From positions 20,219 through 59,041 of the forward strand of contig CADEED010000009.1 of the NCBI GenBank assembly GCA_902826225.1: DNA of 38,823 nt, read 5' to 3'. This DNA comes from an uncultured Pseudomonadota bacterium. Its GTDB lineage: Bacteria > Pseudomonadota > Gammaproteobacteria > Steroidobacterales > Steroidobacteraceae. The notes beneath the pieces were generated by a model. That model was not told the DNA's origin, did not search any database, and was given only the letters and a program-made list of their open reading frames with translations. Position numbers and translations under genes: made by a program. This document shows positions 32,893 to 38,823 of the stretch, in pieces; positions within the stretch are counted from its first letter, which is position 1; each line of letters begins with the position of its first letter.

Positions 32893-34377
32893 CTACGGCG
32901 CGATTCGCAGGACGCGCGGCCCCTCGAACGGCAGCTCGCCGTCCCGCAAGCGCGGCAGATCGACCACGAGGTCCGCGCCGCGCGCGCGCCACGGCAGCCT
33001 GGTATGCACGCTGCCGAGCAGCGTGACGGCGGCTTTCTTGTCCAGCCGCAGACCGCGGATCACCAACGGCCCCGCGGGATATTGCGGCAGGATCGCGTAG
33101 ACGACGTCCCCCTTCCGCGTGAACAGGATTTCCTTGCGCGCGTCGCCGGCATCGGGCCGCAGCGTGAGTTTCTCGACGTCGTACTTCGCGCGGTAGTTGG
33201 TCGAAGTGTCGACTTCCTGCCGGCGGCCTTCCGTCCATTGTGCGCCGTCGCGGAACACTCGCGTGCCGTAGACCGCCTCGCCGTTGTGCTCGAGCCAGCG
33301 CCCGAGAAAGCCCAGCCGGTCCTGCATGACGACGGGAATGCGCCCGTCGGCTGTCGGACCGACGTTGAGAAGCAGGTTTCCCCCGCGAGAAACCGTGTCC
33401 AGCAACGTGAGCAGGAGCCGCTCTCCCGTGGCGTAGTCGTCGAGATCCTCGTTGCGGTTGTAGCCGTAGGAGAAACCGAGGCCGCGGTTCTCTTCCCAGG
33501 CATGCGTCGCGCCGGGAAGGCCCGCGCCGTACTCGGTGGTGTAGTAGCCGCCGTGCAGGTGGCGTGATTCTTTTCCCCAGCGGTCGTTCACGACCACCTT
33601 GTTGGCAACGGGACTGTCGTTGTACAGCCAGGCGAGCAGCTCCGGCGCGCGCCAGCGGTCGGAGGTTGCGCTCCACTCGCCGTCCGAGAAGATCACCGCG
33701 GGAGAGTAGCGAGTCACGAGATCCTTGAACTGCGGGAACATGTGCCGCTCGACGTACGCGTCCATGTCCCCGGCGAGCCAGAGCGGGTTGAACCACTCGT
33801 AGAGCGAATAATAGAAACCCATCTCGAGATGGCGTCTGCGCACGGCGGCCGTGAGCTCGCCGACGAGATCGCGGCGCGGCCCCACTTCCACCGCGTTCCA
33901 CGGCCGCCCCCAGGCTGCGCTCGCCTCGCGCGACGGCCACAGCGCGAAACCATCGTGATGCTTGGAGACCAGCACCACGTACTTCGCGCCAGAGCGGGCG
34001 AAGGTCTCGGCCCACTGGTCCGCGTCGAACAGCTCCGCGCGGAATTGCGGTGCGAACTGCGCGTAGTCGAAGTCCTTGCCGTAGACCCGCTCGTGGAATG
34101 CGCGCGTCTCGGCGCGGATCTGCTGGTCTTTCGCCGAGGCCGCGTTGCCCGGCGCGCGCAGCCGCTCCCAGTACCACTCGGCGTACTCGCCCTTCGGCGC
34201 GAACGCGGGCACCGAGTAAACGCCCCAGTGGATGAAGATGCCGAACTTGGCGTCGGTCCACCACGTGGGCGTCGGCCGCGCATCGACGGAGCTCCAGGCC
34301 GGTTCGATGCGCTCGGCGTTCGCGAATCCGGACGCGAGCACCACGCAGAGGCCCAACAGGGTTCGCCGGGCAGCCAT
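32893..34377 (-). CDS. GH29 alpha-L-fucosidase, exported
   Basis: The 494-residue enzyme starts at the ATG at 34377, two bases after the mutarotase stop. A signal peptide is present (MAARRTLLGLCVVLASGFANA). GH29 motifs are FGIFIHWGVYSVPAF (45-59), HHDGFALWPS (140-149) and the nucleophile region AVIFSDGEWS with D232. The C-terminal beta domain (about 400-494) follows. The enzyme releases L-fucose from alpha-linked glycans in the periplasm or outside. It forms a two-gene unit with the mutarotase, which would interconvert the released fucose anomers. Confidence 0.93.
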   Translation of the reverse strand: MAARRTLLGLCVVLASGFANAERIEPAWSSVDARPTPTWWTDAKFGIFIHWGVYSVPAFAPKGEYAEWYWERLRAPGNAASAKDQQIRAETRAFHERVYGKDFDYAQFAPQFRAELFDADQWAETFARSGAKYVVLVSKHHDGFALWPSREASAAWGRPWNAVEVGPRRDLVGELTAAVRRRHLEMGFYYSLYEWFNPLWLAGDMDAYVERHMFPQFKDLVTRYSPAVIFSDGEWSATSDRWRAPELLAWLYNDSPVANKVVVNDRWGKESRHLHGGYYTTEYGAGLPGATHAWEENRGLGFSYGYNRNEDLDDYATGERLLLTLLDTVSRGGNLLLNVGPTADGRIPVVMQDRLGFLGRWLEHNGEAVYGTRVFRDGAQWTEGRRQEVDTSTNYRAKYDVEKLTLRPDAGDARKEILFTRKGDVVYAILPQYPAGPLVIRGLRLDKKAAVTLLGSVHTRLPWRARGADLVVDLPRLRDGELPFEGPRVLRIAP

Positions 34378-34379
34378 CG

Positions 34380-34703
34380 TCAGTCGACGTGAAAGACTTC
34401 GGGCATGGGGGTCCACCATTCTCCCGCGGCGCCGGTTGGCCACCTCTCCTGCATCGGCTCCATCAACGCCCACCAGCGCTGCGTCGCCGGATCCGCGGCC
34501 ATCGCGCGCAGGTCGGCGCCGATGTCGGCGCCGACATATTCGAAGTACGAGAACAGGATGTCGTCGCGCAGGAAGATGCTGAAGTTGCGGATATTGGAGC
34601 GCCTGATCTGCGCGAGCACGTCGGGCCACACGGCGGCGTGCTCGCGCACGTATGCCTCGCGATGCTCCGGACGTAGCTTGAGGATCTGGCCGTAGCGCTG
34701 CAC
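34380..34703 (-). CDS. L-rhamnose/L-fucose mutarotase (RhaM family)
   Basis: The 107-residue protein matches the RhaM/YiiL fold: active-site-like Y18 and H22 in EAYVREHAAVWPDVL, IFLRDDILFSYFEYVG, QRWWALMEPM and an EVFHVD end close to E. coli RhaM (EVFYLP). It converts alpha and beta anomers of a 6-deoxyhexose. Its place ahead of alpha-L-fucosidase suggests L-fucose rather than L-rhamnose as substrate. The start is a GTG at 34703 with no ribosome-binding site; a possible -10 (TAGATT, 34711-34716) lies so close that the message may be leaderless. Confidence 0.88.
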   Translation of the reverse strand: MQRYGQILKLRPEHREAYVREHAAVWPDVLAQIRRSNIRNFSIFLRDDILFSYFEYVGADIGADLRAMAADPATQRWWALMEPMQERWPTGAAGEWWTPMPEVFHVD

Positions 34704-34717
34704 GACCCGAATCTAGA

Positions 34718-34816
34718 CTATTTCAGGACGAAGAGCTTGCTCCGCGTGAGGCTCGACTGCTCGTCGTCCACCGCGCGCGTTTCGAACTGCTGTCGCGGCG
34801 CCTGCGGCCGAGGCTC
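34718..34816 (-). pseudogene. short remnant frame downstream of the broken PAP2 gene
   Basis: Directly after the PAP2-type stop (34817-34819), in the same frame, about 32 codons remain open and end at TAG (34718-34720). They read ETRAVDDEQSSLTRSKLFVLK-like sequence (last motif RSKLFVLK), which looks like a protein C terminus. I do not recognise the family. It may be the tail of another decayed gene. Confidence 0.35.
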
Positions 34817-35141
34817 TCAGGCGGCCTTGGGGACCCCGCGGCGCTCAAGCCACCAGGCCACGGTGCCGCACATCAGCCCACGCGGAGCCGACGCACCATC
34901 CCACGAGCACGTCCGTGGGCCAGTGGACGCCGAGATACACGCGCGTACTCCCGCCGAGCAGGCTCAACGCGACGGCCCAGAGGGGATCATGAAGCCGATC
35001 GCCGCCACGGTGACCAGCACGAGGACCGCGGTGCCACCCAGCGCGGTGACGTCGCGCGCGACGAACTCCGGCCAGGCGGGCCCGCGCGGGTCGGAGAGAT
35101 CGTGCGTTCCCGCAGCAGCGAGAACAGGTCTCGCAGGTCAC
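34817..35141 (-). pseudogene. decayed PAP2-family phosphatase gene (internal deletion, frameshifts)
   Basis: Three pieces in different frames resemble a PAP2 membrane phosphatase. The first (from about 35141) reads GPAWPEFVARDVTALGGTAV and VLVTVAAIGFMI, the usual first helix. The second reads ALSLLGGSTRVYLGVHWPTD and VLVGWCVGSAWA, the last catalytic motif with the conserved R and H. The third reads WWLERRGVPKAA and stops at 34817-34819. About 100 residues that should lie between pieces one and two, including the SGH motif, are missing. A two-base loss near GGCTGATG explains the last frame change. The start region is lost too. The gene can make no active enzyme. Confidence 0.75.
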
Positions 35142-36250
35142 TTCGGTGCAAGAACGTCACGGATCGGCGGCGCTGCCTGCGGATTGAACGACTGAAAATC
35201 CTGTCCCACGAACGCTGCGAGCGTGGCCGCGAGCTGCGCCTGCGTCACTGCGGGGACATTCTGGCGCTCGCCCAGCGGGCGCGTGTCCGGTCCGATGACG
35301 GCGATCCAGATCGCATCGGATCCTTCTTGTTCGGACCCATGATCGCGCCATTCTTTCGGCCCGCTGCCGCGACCGTGGTCCGTCGAGATGATCAGCGTGG
35401 TCTCGTCCCTGAGGCCGGGCGTCGACTGGATCTGCCGCCAGAGGTCCGCCATGTAGCCATCGAACGTGTGCGCGGTCTCCAGGAACGAATCGTACCGGCC
35501 CATGTGCTGGAAGATGTCCGTGTCGCCGTAGCCCACGAAAAGCGCGCGCGGCCGATGCGAGCGCAAGTGTTCGCGCAGGACGACGTGCACGAATGAATCG
35601 TACGGGTCCTTGCCCTCGAGTCGCGTGGTGTTGCGGTAGAGCTCGTTCAGCAGCTTGCCCCGCGGGCTCTGGTCGCGCGTGTCGACGAGCGTGTCGCCGG
35701 AACGGATCGGCAGCCTGCTGCGCTTGCCGTTGAAGATGTCCGCGAACGTCTCCCAGGTGGCGAACACTTCCACCTTGCCCGCGAACCCGGGCTTCGCGTT
35801 CAGCCACTCGAACACGCTGACGTTGGGGTTCGGGCCGTACTCGTTCGAGTTGATGCGCGGATCGGCGACCCCGGTCGACATCTCGTTGTAACCCGGGTAC
35901 GAGAACCACATCGTGTTGGTGACGTGCGCGATGCTGCCTTTCTCGCGATTGCCGAAGATCTGCCCTTGCTTCGCGACGGTGTTCCACAGGAACGGGAACA
36001 GTTTGCGGCGGCGTTCCTGCGGGTCGTCGTGCCAGTACTTCTCGCGCAACTCCGAGGCCGGCGCCCAGCTGCCGCCGGCTTCCTCGTTGAGCAGAGTCGG
36101 ATCCGCGCCCGTGAAGACTTCCTGCCAGCGCACGCCGTCGGGGATCACGAGGATCACGTTGCGCGTCTTGCCGACCGGCGCATCCGCGGCGAAGCCCGTC
36201 GGCGGCGCCAGGAGGGTCAGTGCCACGAGGGCCAGCGTGATTTGCTTCAT
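35138..36250 (-). CDS. exported alkaline-phosphatase-superfamily enzyme
   Basis: The 370-residue protein starts at the ATG at 36250, with GGAGG close upstream, and has a signal peptide (to about residue 22). The superfamily metal motifs are visible: NVILVIPDGVRWQEVF with D38, a central MWFSYPGYNEMSTG carrying candidate nucleophiles, FVGYGDTDIFQHMGRYDSF, and late IISTDHGRG. Members include phosphodiesterases, sulfatases and phosphatases acting on the metal-bound nucleophile; the substrate cannot be fixed here. A TAGAGT element 36 bases upstream may be its -10. Its stop touches the wreck of the PAP2 gene, suggesting both once formed a phosphate-acting pair. Confidence 0.87.
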   Translation of the reverse strand: MKQITLALVALTLLAPPTGFAADAPVGKTRNVILVIPDGVRWQEVFTGADPTLLNEEAGGSWAPASELREKYWHDDPQERRRKLFPFLWNTVAKQGQIFGNREKGSIAHVTNTMWFSYPGYNEMSTGVADPRINSNEYGPNPNVSVFEWLNAKPGFAGKVEVFATWETFADIFNGKRSRLPIRSGDTLVDTRDQSPRGKLLNELYRNTTRLEGKDPYDSFVHVVLREHLRSHRPRALFVGYGDTDIFQHMGRYDSFLETAHTFDGYMADLWRQIQSTPGLRDETTLIISTDHGRGSGPKEWRDHGSEQEGSDAIWIAVIGPDTRPLGERQNVPAVTQAQLAATLAAFVGQDFQSFNPQAAPPIRDVLAPK

Positions 36251-36286
36251 GTCGCCTCCGCGATGGGGCTCGATCGCTTCGCGCCC

Positions 36287-36292
36287 ACTCTA
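36287..36292 (-). promoter_or_regulatory. candidate -10 element of the phosphatase gene
   Basis: The minus strand reads GGTAGAGTGGG, containing TAGAGT 36 bases before the start. No -35 was recognised. Confidence 0.3.
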
Positions 36293-36319
36293 CCATCGTC
36301 GACGCGCGACGCCGGGCGG

Positions 36320-37393
36320 TCAACGATGCTTGATCTTGTCCTGCGCCGTCAGGCCCGATACGACCTCGATGTTGATGCCGTCCGACAGTCCGGTCTGGAT
36401 CTCTCGCCTCTCGAACTTCTGCGGGCCGGTCTCCACTTCCACGAACTTCTTGTCGCCTTCGATGATGAGATTGCCTTCGTTGATGGCGAGCACGCTTTCG
36501 CGCTTGTCCAGCACGATGTCGGCATTGGCGCTGTAGTTCGAGCGAAGGTAGAGATCCTTGTCGAGCACGACGGCGGCACGGATCGTGAACTTGATGGTGC
36601 CCTGGTCCGTCACGCCCTTCGGCGCGATGTACTCGAGCGTCGCCTTGAAGGGCTTGCCCTGCAGCGCGCCGACGTTGAGCACCAGCTCCATGCCCTGCTT
36701 GAGTTTTCCCACTTCCGATTCGTCGACGAGCCCCTCGAAGATCATGTCGTTCATGTCGGCGAGCGTCGCGAGCGAAGTGCCCGACTGGAACGTGCTCGAC
36801 TCGATGATGAACGCGCCCTCCTTGTTGGGCAGGTCGAGGATTGTGCCGTCGATCGTCGCGGGGATCATGTTGGAAACGAGACCCGAGCTGCGTGTCGCGC
36901 CGGTGCGCAGCAACTGCAGTGTGTTCTCGGCCGAGCTCACCGCTTCCTTCTGCACCTCGTAAGTCGTCGAATACTGATTGAACTGCAGTTCGGAGATCAC
37001 GCCGTCGGCGACGAGCTTGCGGTAGCGCTCGAGATCCTTCTGCTGGTTCTGCAGGTTGATCCGCGCGGACTGCAGCTGCGCCTCCGCCTGGCTGACGTTG
37101 ACCGCATTGGGCCTGAGCGCGATGCGCGCGAGGATCGCGCCCTTCTTGACCACCTGGCCGGGCTCGACGTAGAGCTTCTCGACGACGCCCGACACCTGCG
37201 CCTTGACCTCGATCTCGCGGCGCGGGATCACCTTGCCCACGGCAACCGTCTTCTTGACGATCGCCATGGTCGCCGGGACGTCGGTGGTGTACGCAACGGG
37301 TTTGTCCTGCGACTTCCGGTACAGGAACACGATGGTGCCGACGAAGACGACGGCCACTAACGCGAGCAGTACCCACTTGATGATTCGCTTCAT
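36320..37393 (-). CDS. MacA/HlyD-like periplasmic adaptor of an efflux system
   Basis: The 357-residue protein has an N-terminal membrane anchor (about 4-25), the barrel-sandwich (lipoyl-like) motif EVKAQVSGVVEKLYVEPGQ (listed in part) with VKKGAILARI, a coiled-coil hairpin (about 100-160, SQAEAQLQSARINLQNQQK), the second lipoyl half PATIDGTILDL, and membrane-proximal beta domains ending near SGLTAQDKIKHR. It links an inner-membrane pump to an outer-membrane channel. Its start overlaps the stop of the first permease gene (TAATG), so it is made together with it. The channel and ATPase are not in view. Confidence 0.92.
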   Translation of the reverse strand: MKRIIKWVLLALVAVVFVGTIVFLYRKSQDKPVAYTTDVPATMAIVKKTVAVGKVIPRREIEVKAQVSGVVEKLYVEPGQVVKKGAILARIALRPNAVNVSQAEAQLQSARINLQNQQKDLERYRKLVADGVISELQFNQYSTTYEVQKEAVSSAENTLQLLRTGATRSSGLVSNMIPATIDGTILDLPNKEGAFIIESSTFQSGTSLATLADMNDMIFEGLVDESEVGKLKQGMELVLNVGALQGKPFKATLEYIAPKGVTDQGTIKFTIRAAVVLDKDLYLRSNYSANADIVLDKRESVLAINEGNLIIEGDKKFVEVETGPQKFERREIQTGLSDGINIEVVSGLTAQDKIKHR

Positions 37394-38652
37394 TATTCGT
37401 CCTGTAAGGCAGTGATCGGATTCACCGCGGCCGCCTTGGCGGCCGGCATCAACGCCGCGAGCACGCCCGCGATGATCAGCACCACGAGGGCAACGATCGC
37501 GGTCGAGAATTCGAGCTCGGGCGGGCCGAAAAAGCCCGCGCGACCGCCGCCCGATTCGACGAGCTTCGCGATGCCCTCGAGCAGCAGGGCTCCCAACACG
37601 AGGCCGCTGTATCCCGCGACCGCGGTGAGGAACAACGATTCCTGCATGATCATCGCGACGATAGACGCGGGCGTCGCGCCGAGCGCCTTGCGCAGACCGA
37701 TCTCGCGCACGCGTTCCTTGACGACGATCAGCATGATGTTGCCGACGCCGATGGCGCCCGCGAGAATGGTGCCGACGGCGACGATCCAGCTGAACCAGCG
37801 GATGCCGGTGAAGAGCCCCTGGATCTTGTCGAACTCGTCCTGCAGGTTGAAGCTGCCGAAAACGCCCTTGTCGTCGGGGTGAATCTTCTTGCGCTGCATG
37901 AGATATCGCTTCACGTCCGCCTCGGTGATTCGGGCGTGTACGCCGGGCTTCGGCAGCATCACGAAGCTGCCGATCCAGTCCTGGTTGAACGCGCGGCGCA
38001 GCGTGCTGTTCGGCAGAACGATGCGTTCTTCTTCCTGCTGCTCCTGGCCGCTCTGCCGCGACTTGAACACGCCGATGACGTCGAAGCTGATGCCGTTGAT
38101 CGTGATCTGCGAGCCGATCACGGTCTCGCCCGCCATGAAAAGCTGTGTGCGCACGCGCTGGCCGATCATCGCGACCTTGCGGCGTTCATCGACGTCGAAC
38201 TCGTTGATCGAACGGCCTTCGACCATGTCCATGCCGTTGATCTGGTCCACGCCCGCGAAGCCGCCCTGCACGCTGAACGCGCCGTTCTTCGATTTGTGAA
38301 CCGTGTACGGCGGGCTGCCGCCCCACACGCCGACCGAGTTCTGCGCCTCGACCCTCTCGACGGTCGGGACGTTCTTGAGGATCGCGTCGACGTCCTCCGG
38401 CCTGAACGCGATGTTCCGGCCCACGGGTAATCCTTCGAAGGGAATCTGTGTCGTGCCCTGCGTCCACATCCAGACGATGTTGGAGACGCGCGGGAAACCG
38501 GCGTCCACACCGTTCTCGAGTCCCTTGCCCGCGCCCAGCAATACGGTGAGCATGAAGATGCCCCAGAACACACCGAATGCCGTGAGCGTCGTGCGCAGCT
38601 TGTGCCGCCCGAGCGTGCTGAATATCTCGCGCCACTTGTCGACGTCGATCAC
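37393..38652 (-). CDS. MacB-like/FtsX-family ABC transporter permease
   Basis: The 419-residue protein starts with GTG at 38652, overlapping the next permease's stop (TAGTG). It has an N-terminal helix (about 22-42, TTLTAFGVFWGIFMLTVLL), a long periplasmic MacB_PCD-type domain (about 45-270), and three C-terminal helices of the FtsX type (from about residue 285, SWIVAVGTILAGAIGVGNIM onward), ending in LMPAAKAAAVNPITALQDE. Such permeases lack their own ATPase and work with a separate MacB-type ATP-binding subunit. The substrate is unknown; peptides, lipoproteins or antibiotics are typical. It lies between the adaptor gene and a second permease of the same type. Confidence 0.92.
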   Translation of the reverse strand: MIDVDKWREIFSTLGRHKLRTTLTAFGVFWGIFMLTVLLGAGKGLENGVDAGFPRVSNIVWMWTQGTTQIPFEGLPVGRNIAFRPEDVDAILKNVPTVERVEAQNSVGVWGGSPPYTVHKSKNGAFSVQGGFAGVDQINGMDMVEGRSINEFDVDERRKVAMIGQRVRTQLFMAGETVIGSQITINGISFDVIGVFKSRQSGQEQQEEERIVLPNSTLRRAFNQDWIGSFVMLPKPGVHARITEADVKRYLMQRKKIHPDDKGVFGSFNLQDEFDKIQGLFTGIRWFSWIVAVGTILAGAIGVGNIMLIVVKERVREIGLRKALGATPASIVAMIMQESLFLTAVAGYSGLVLGALLLEGIAKLVESGGGRAGFFGPPELEFSTAIVALVVLIIAGVLAALMPAAKAAAVNPITALQDE

Positions 38653-38823
38653 TACTCCGCCTTCATCGCTTCGATGGGCGTGATCTTCGCGGCCCGCAGC
38701 GCGGGCATCAGCCCCGCGAGCAGCCCCACGCCGATGAGCAGCGCGATCGACGTCATCGCGACGCTGAAATTGACCTCGGGATTCTCGAAGTACGGCATTT
38801 GCGCGCCCGATTTGCGGATGCCG
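38652..38823 (-). CDS. second FtsX-type ABC permease, C-terminal part
   Basis: Only the last 57 codons are in the window. They show a final membrane helix (MTSIALLIGVGLLAGLMPAL) and the family's tail RAAKITPIEAMKAE, nearly parallel to the neighbouring permease's RAAVNPITALQDE-like end. The TAG stop overlaps the GTG of that permease. Two tandem permeases imply a heterodimeric pump. The rest, and probably the ATPase gene, lie beyond the right edge. Confidence 0.88.
   Translation of the reverse strand, partial: GIRKSGAQMPYFENPEVNFSVAMTSIALLIGVGLLAGLMPALRAAKITPIEAMKAE

Overview
The window is a GC-rich bacterial chromosome segment, densely packed with genes. The gene content (RlmKL fusion, OsmC, TorF-type porin, PuuC/PuuR-like pair, MATE, MacAB-like efflux) points to a gammaproteobacterium. 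The mix of S9 peptidase, DUF3500, GH29 fucosidase and PdsO-like OmpA protein resembles Xanthomonadales/Steroidobacteraceae-type genomes. That placement is an inference from gene families, not from a marker gene. I found no prophage, CRISPR array, rRNA or tRNA.

Layout. 1-4538 (mostly + strand): the end of a DUF1295 membrane protein, a possible small ORF coupled to a REC-HDOD response regulator, a secreted DUF3500 protein, a Dps ferritin and a secreted polysaccharide deacetylase. 4539-4863: first copy of a roughly 330-bp palindromic, non-coding repeat. 4865-10259 (- strand): Gfo/Idh/MocA oxidoreductase, beta-lactamase-fold hydrolase, ketopantoate-reductase-like enzyme and S9 peptidase. 10389-15431 (- strand): a tightly overlapped set, exonuclease/GIY-YIG nuclease, BtrH-like protein, rlmKL and osmC. 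15413-18842: an omega-amine catabolism locus, with a PuuC-like aldehyde dehydrogenase and PuuR-like regulator divergent from an omega-amino acid:pyruvate aminotransferase. 18844-19173: second, inverted copy of the repeat, nearly identical to the first. 19175-24220 (- strand): MATE exporter, TorF-like porin with a strong terminator, cupin, OmpA/glycine-zipper protein and an unusual zinc-ribbon/methyltransferase fusion.

24329-31531 (+ strand) is an eight-gene MoxR operon: two RDD membrane proteins, a SpoIIM-like protein, an unknown membrane protein, DUF4129, DUF4350, MoxR AAA+ ATPase and DUF58. Most of these genes overlap by a few bases, so they probably build one membrane-associated ATPase/vWA chaperone-like machine. 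31524-32879 is a MerR regulator divergent from a SAM methyltransferase, sharing a SoxR-box-like operator with 19-bp promoter spacing. 32893-34703 is a fucoside unit (GH29 alpha-L-fucosidase plus RhaM-type mutarotase). 34718-35141 holds the wreck of a PAP2 phosphatase gene. 35138-36250 is a secreted alkaline-phosphatase-superfamily enzyme. 36320-38823 is a MacA-like adaptor with two FtsX-type permeases, the second running off the window.

The points most worth a second look are the inverted pair of near-identical palindromic elements, each filling a gap between convergent genes; the zinc ribbon/N2227-like methyltransferase/PqqD-like fusion; the nuclease-BtrH-rlmKL-osmC operon; and the MerR/methyltransferase pair with a SoxR-like box but no iron-sulfur ligands.
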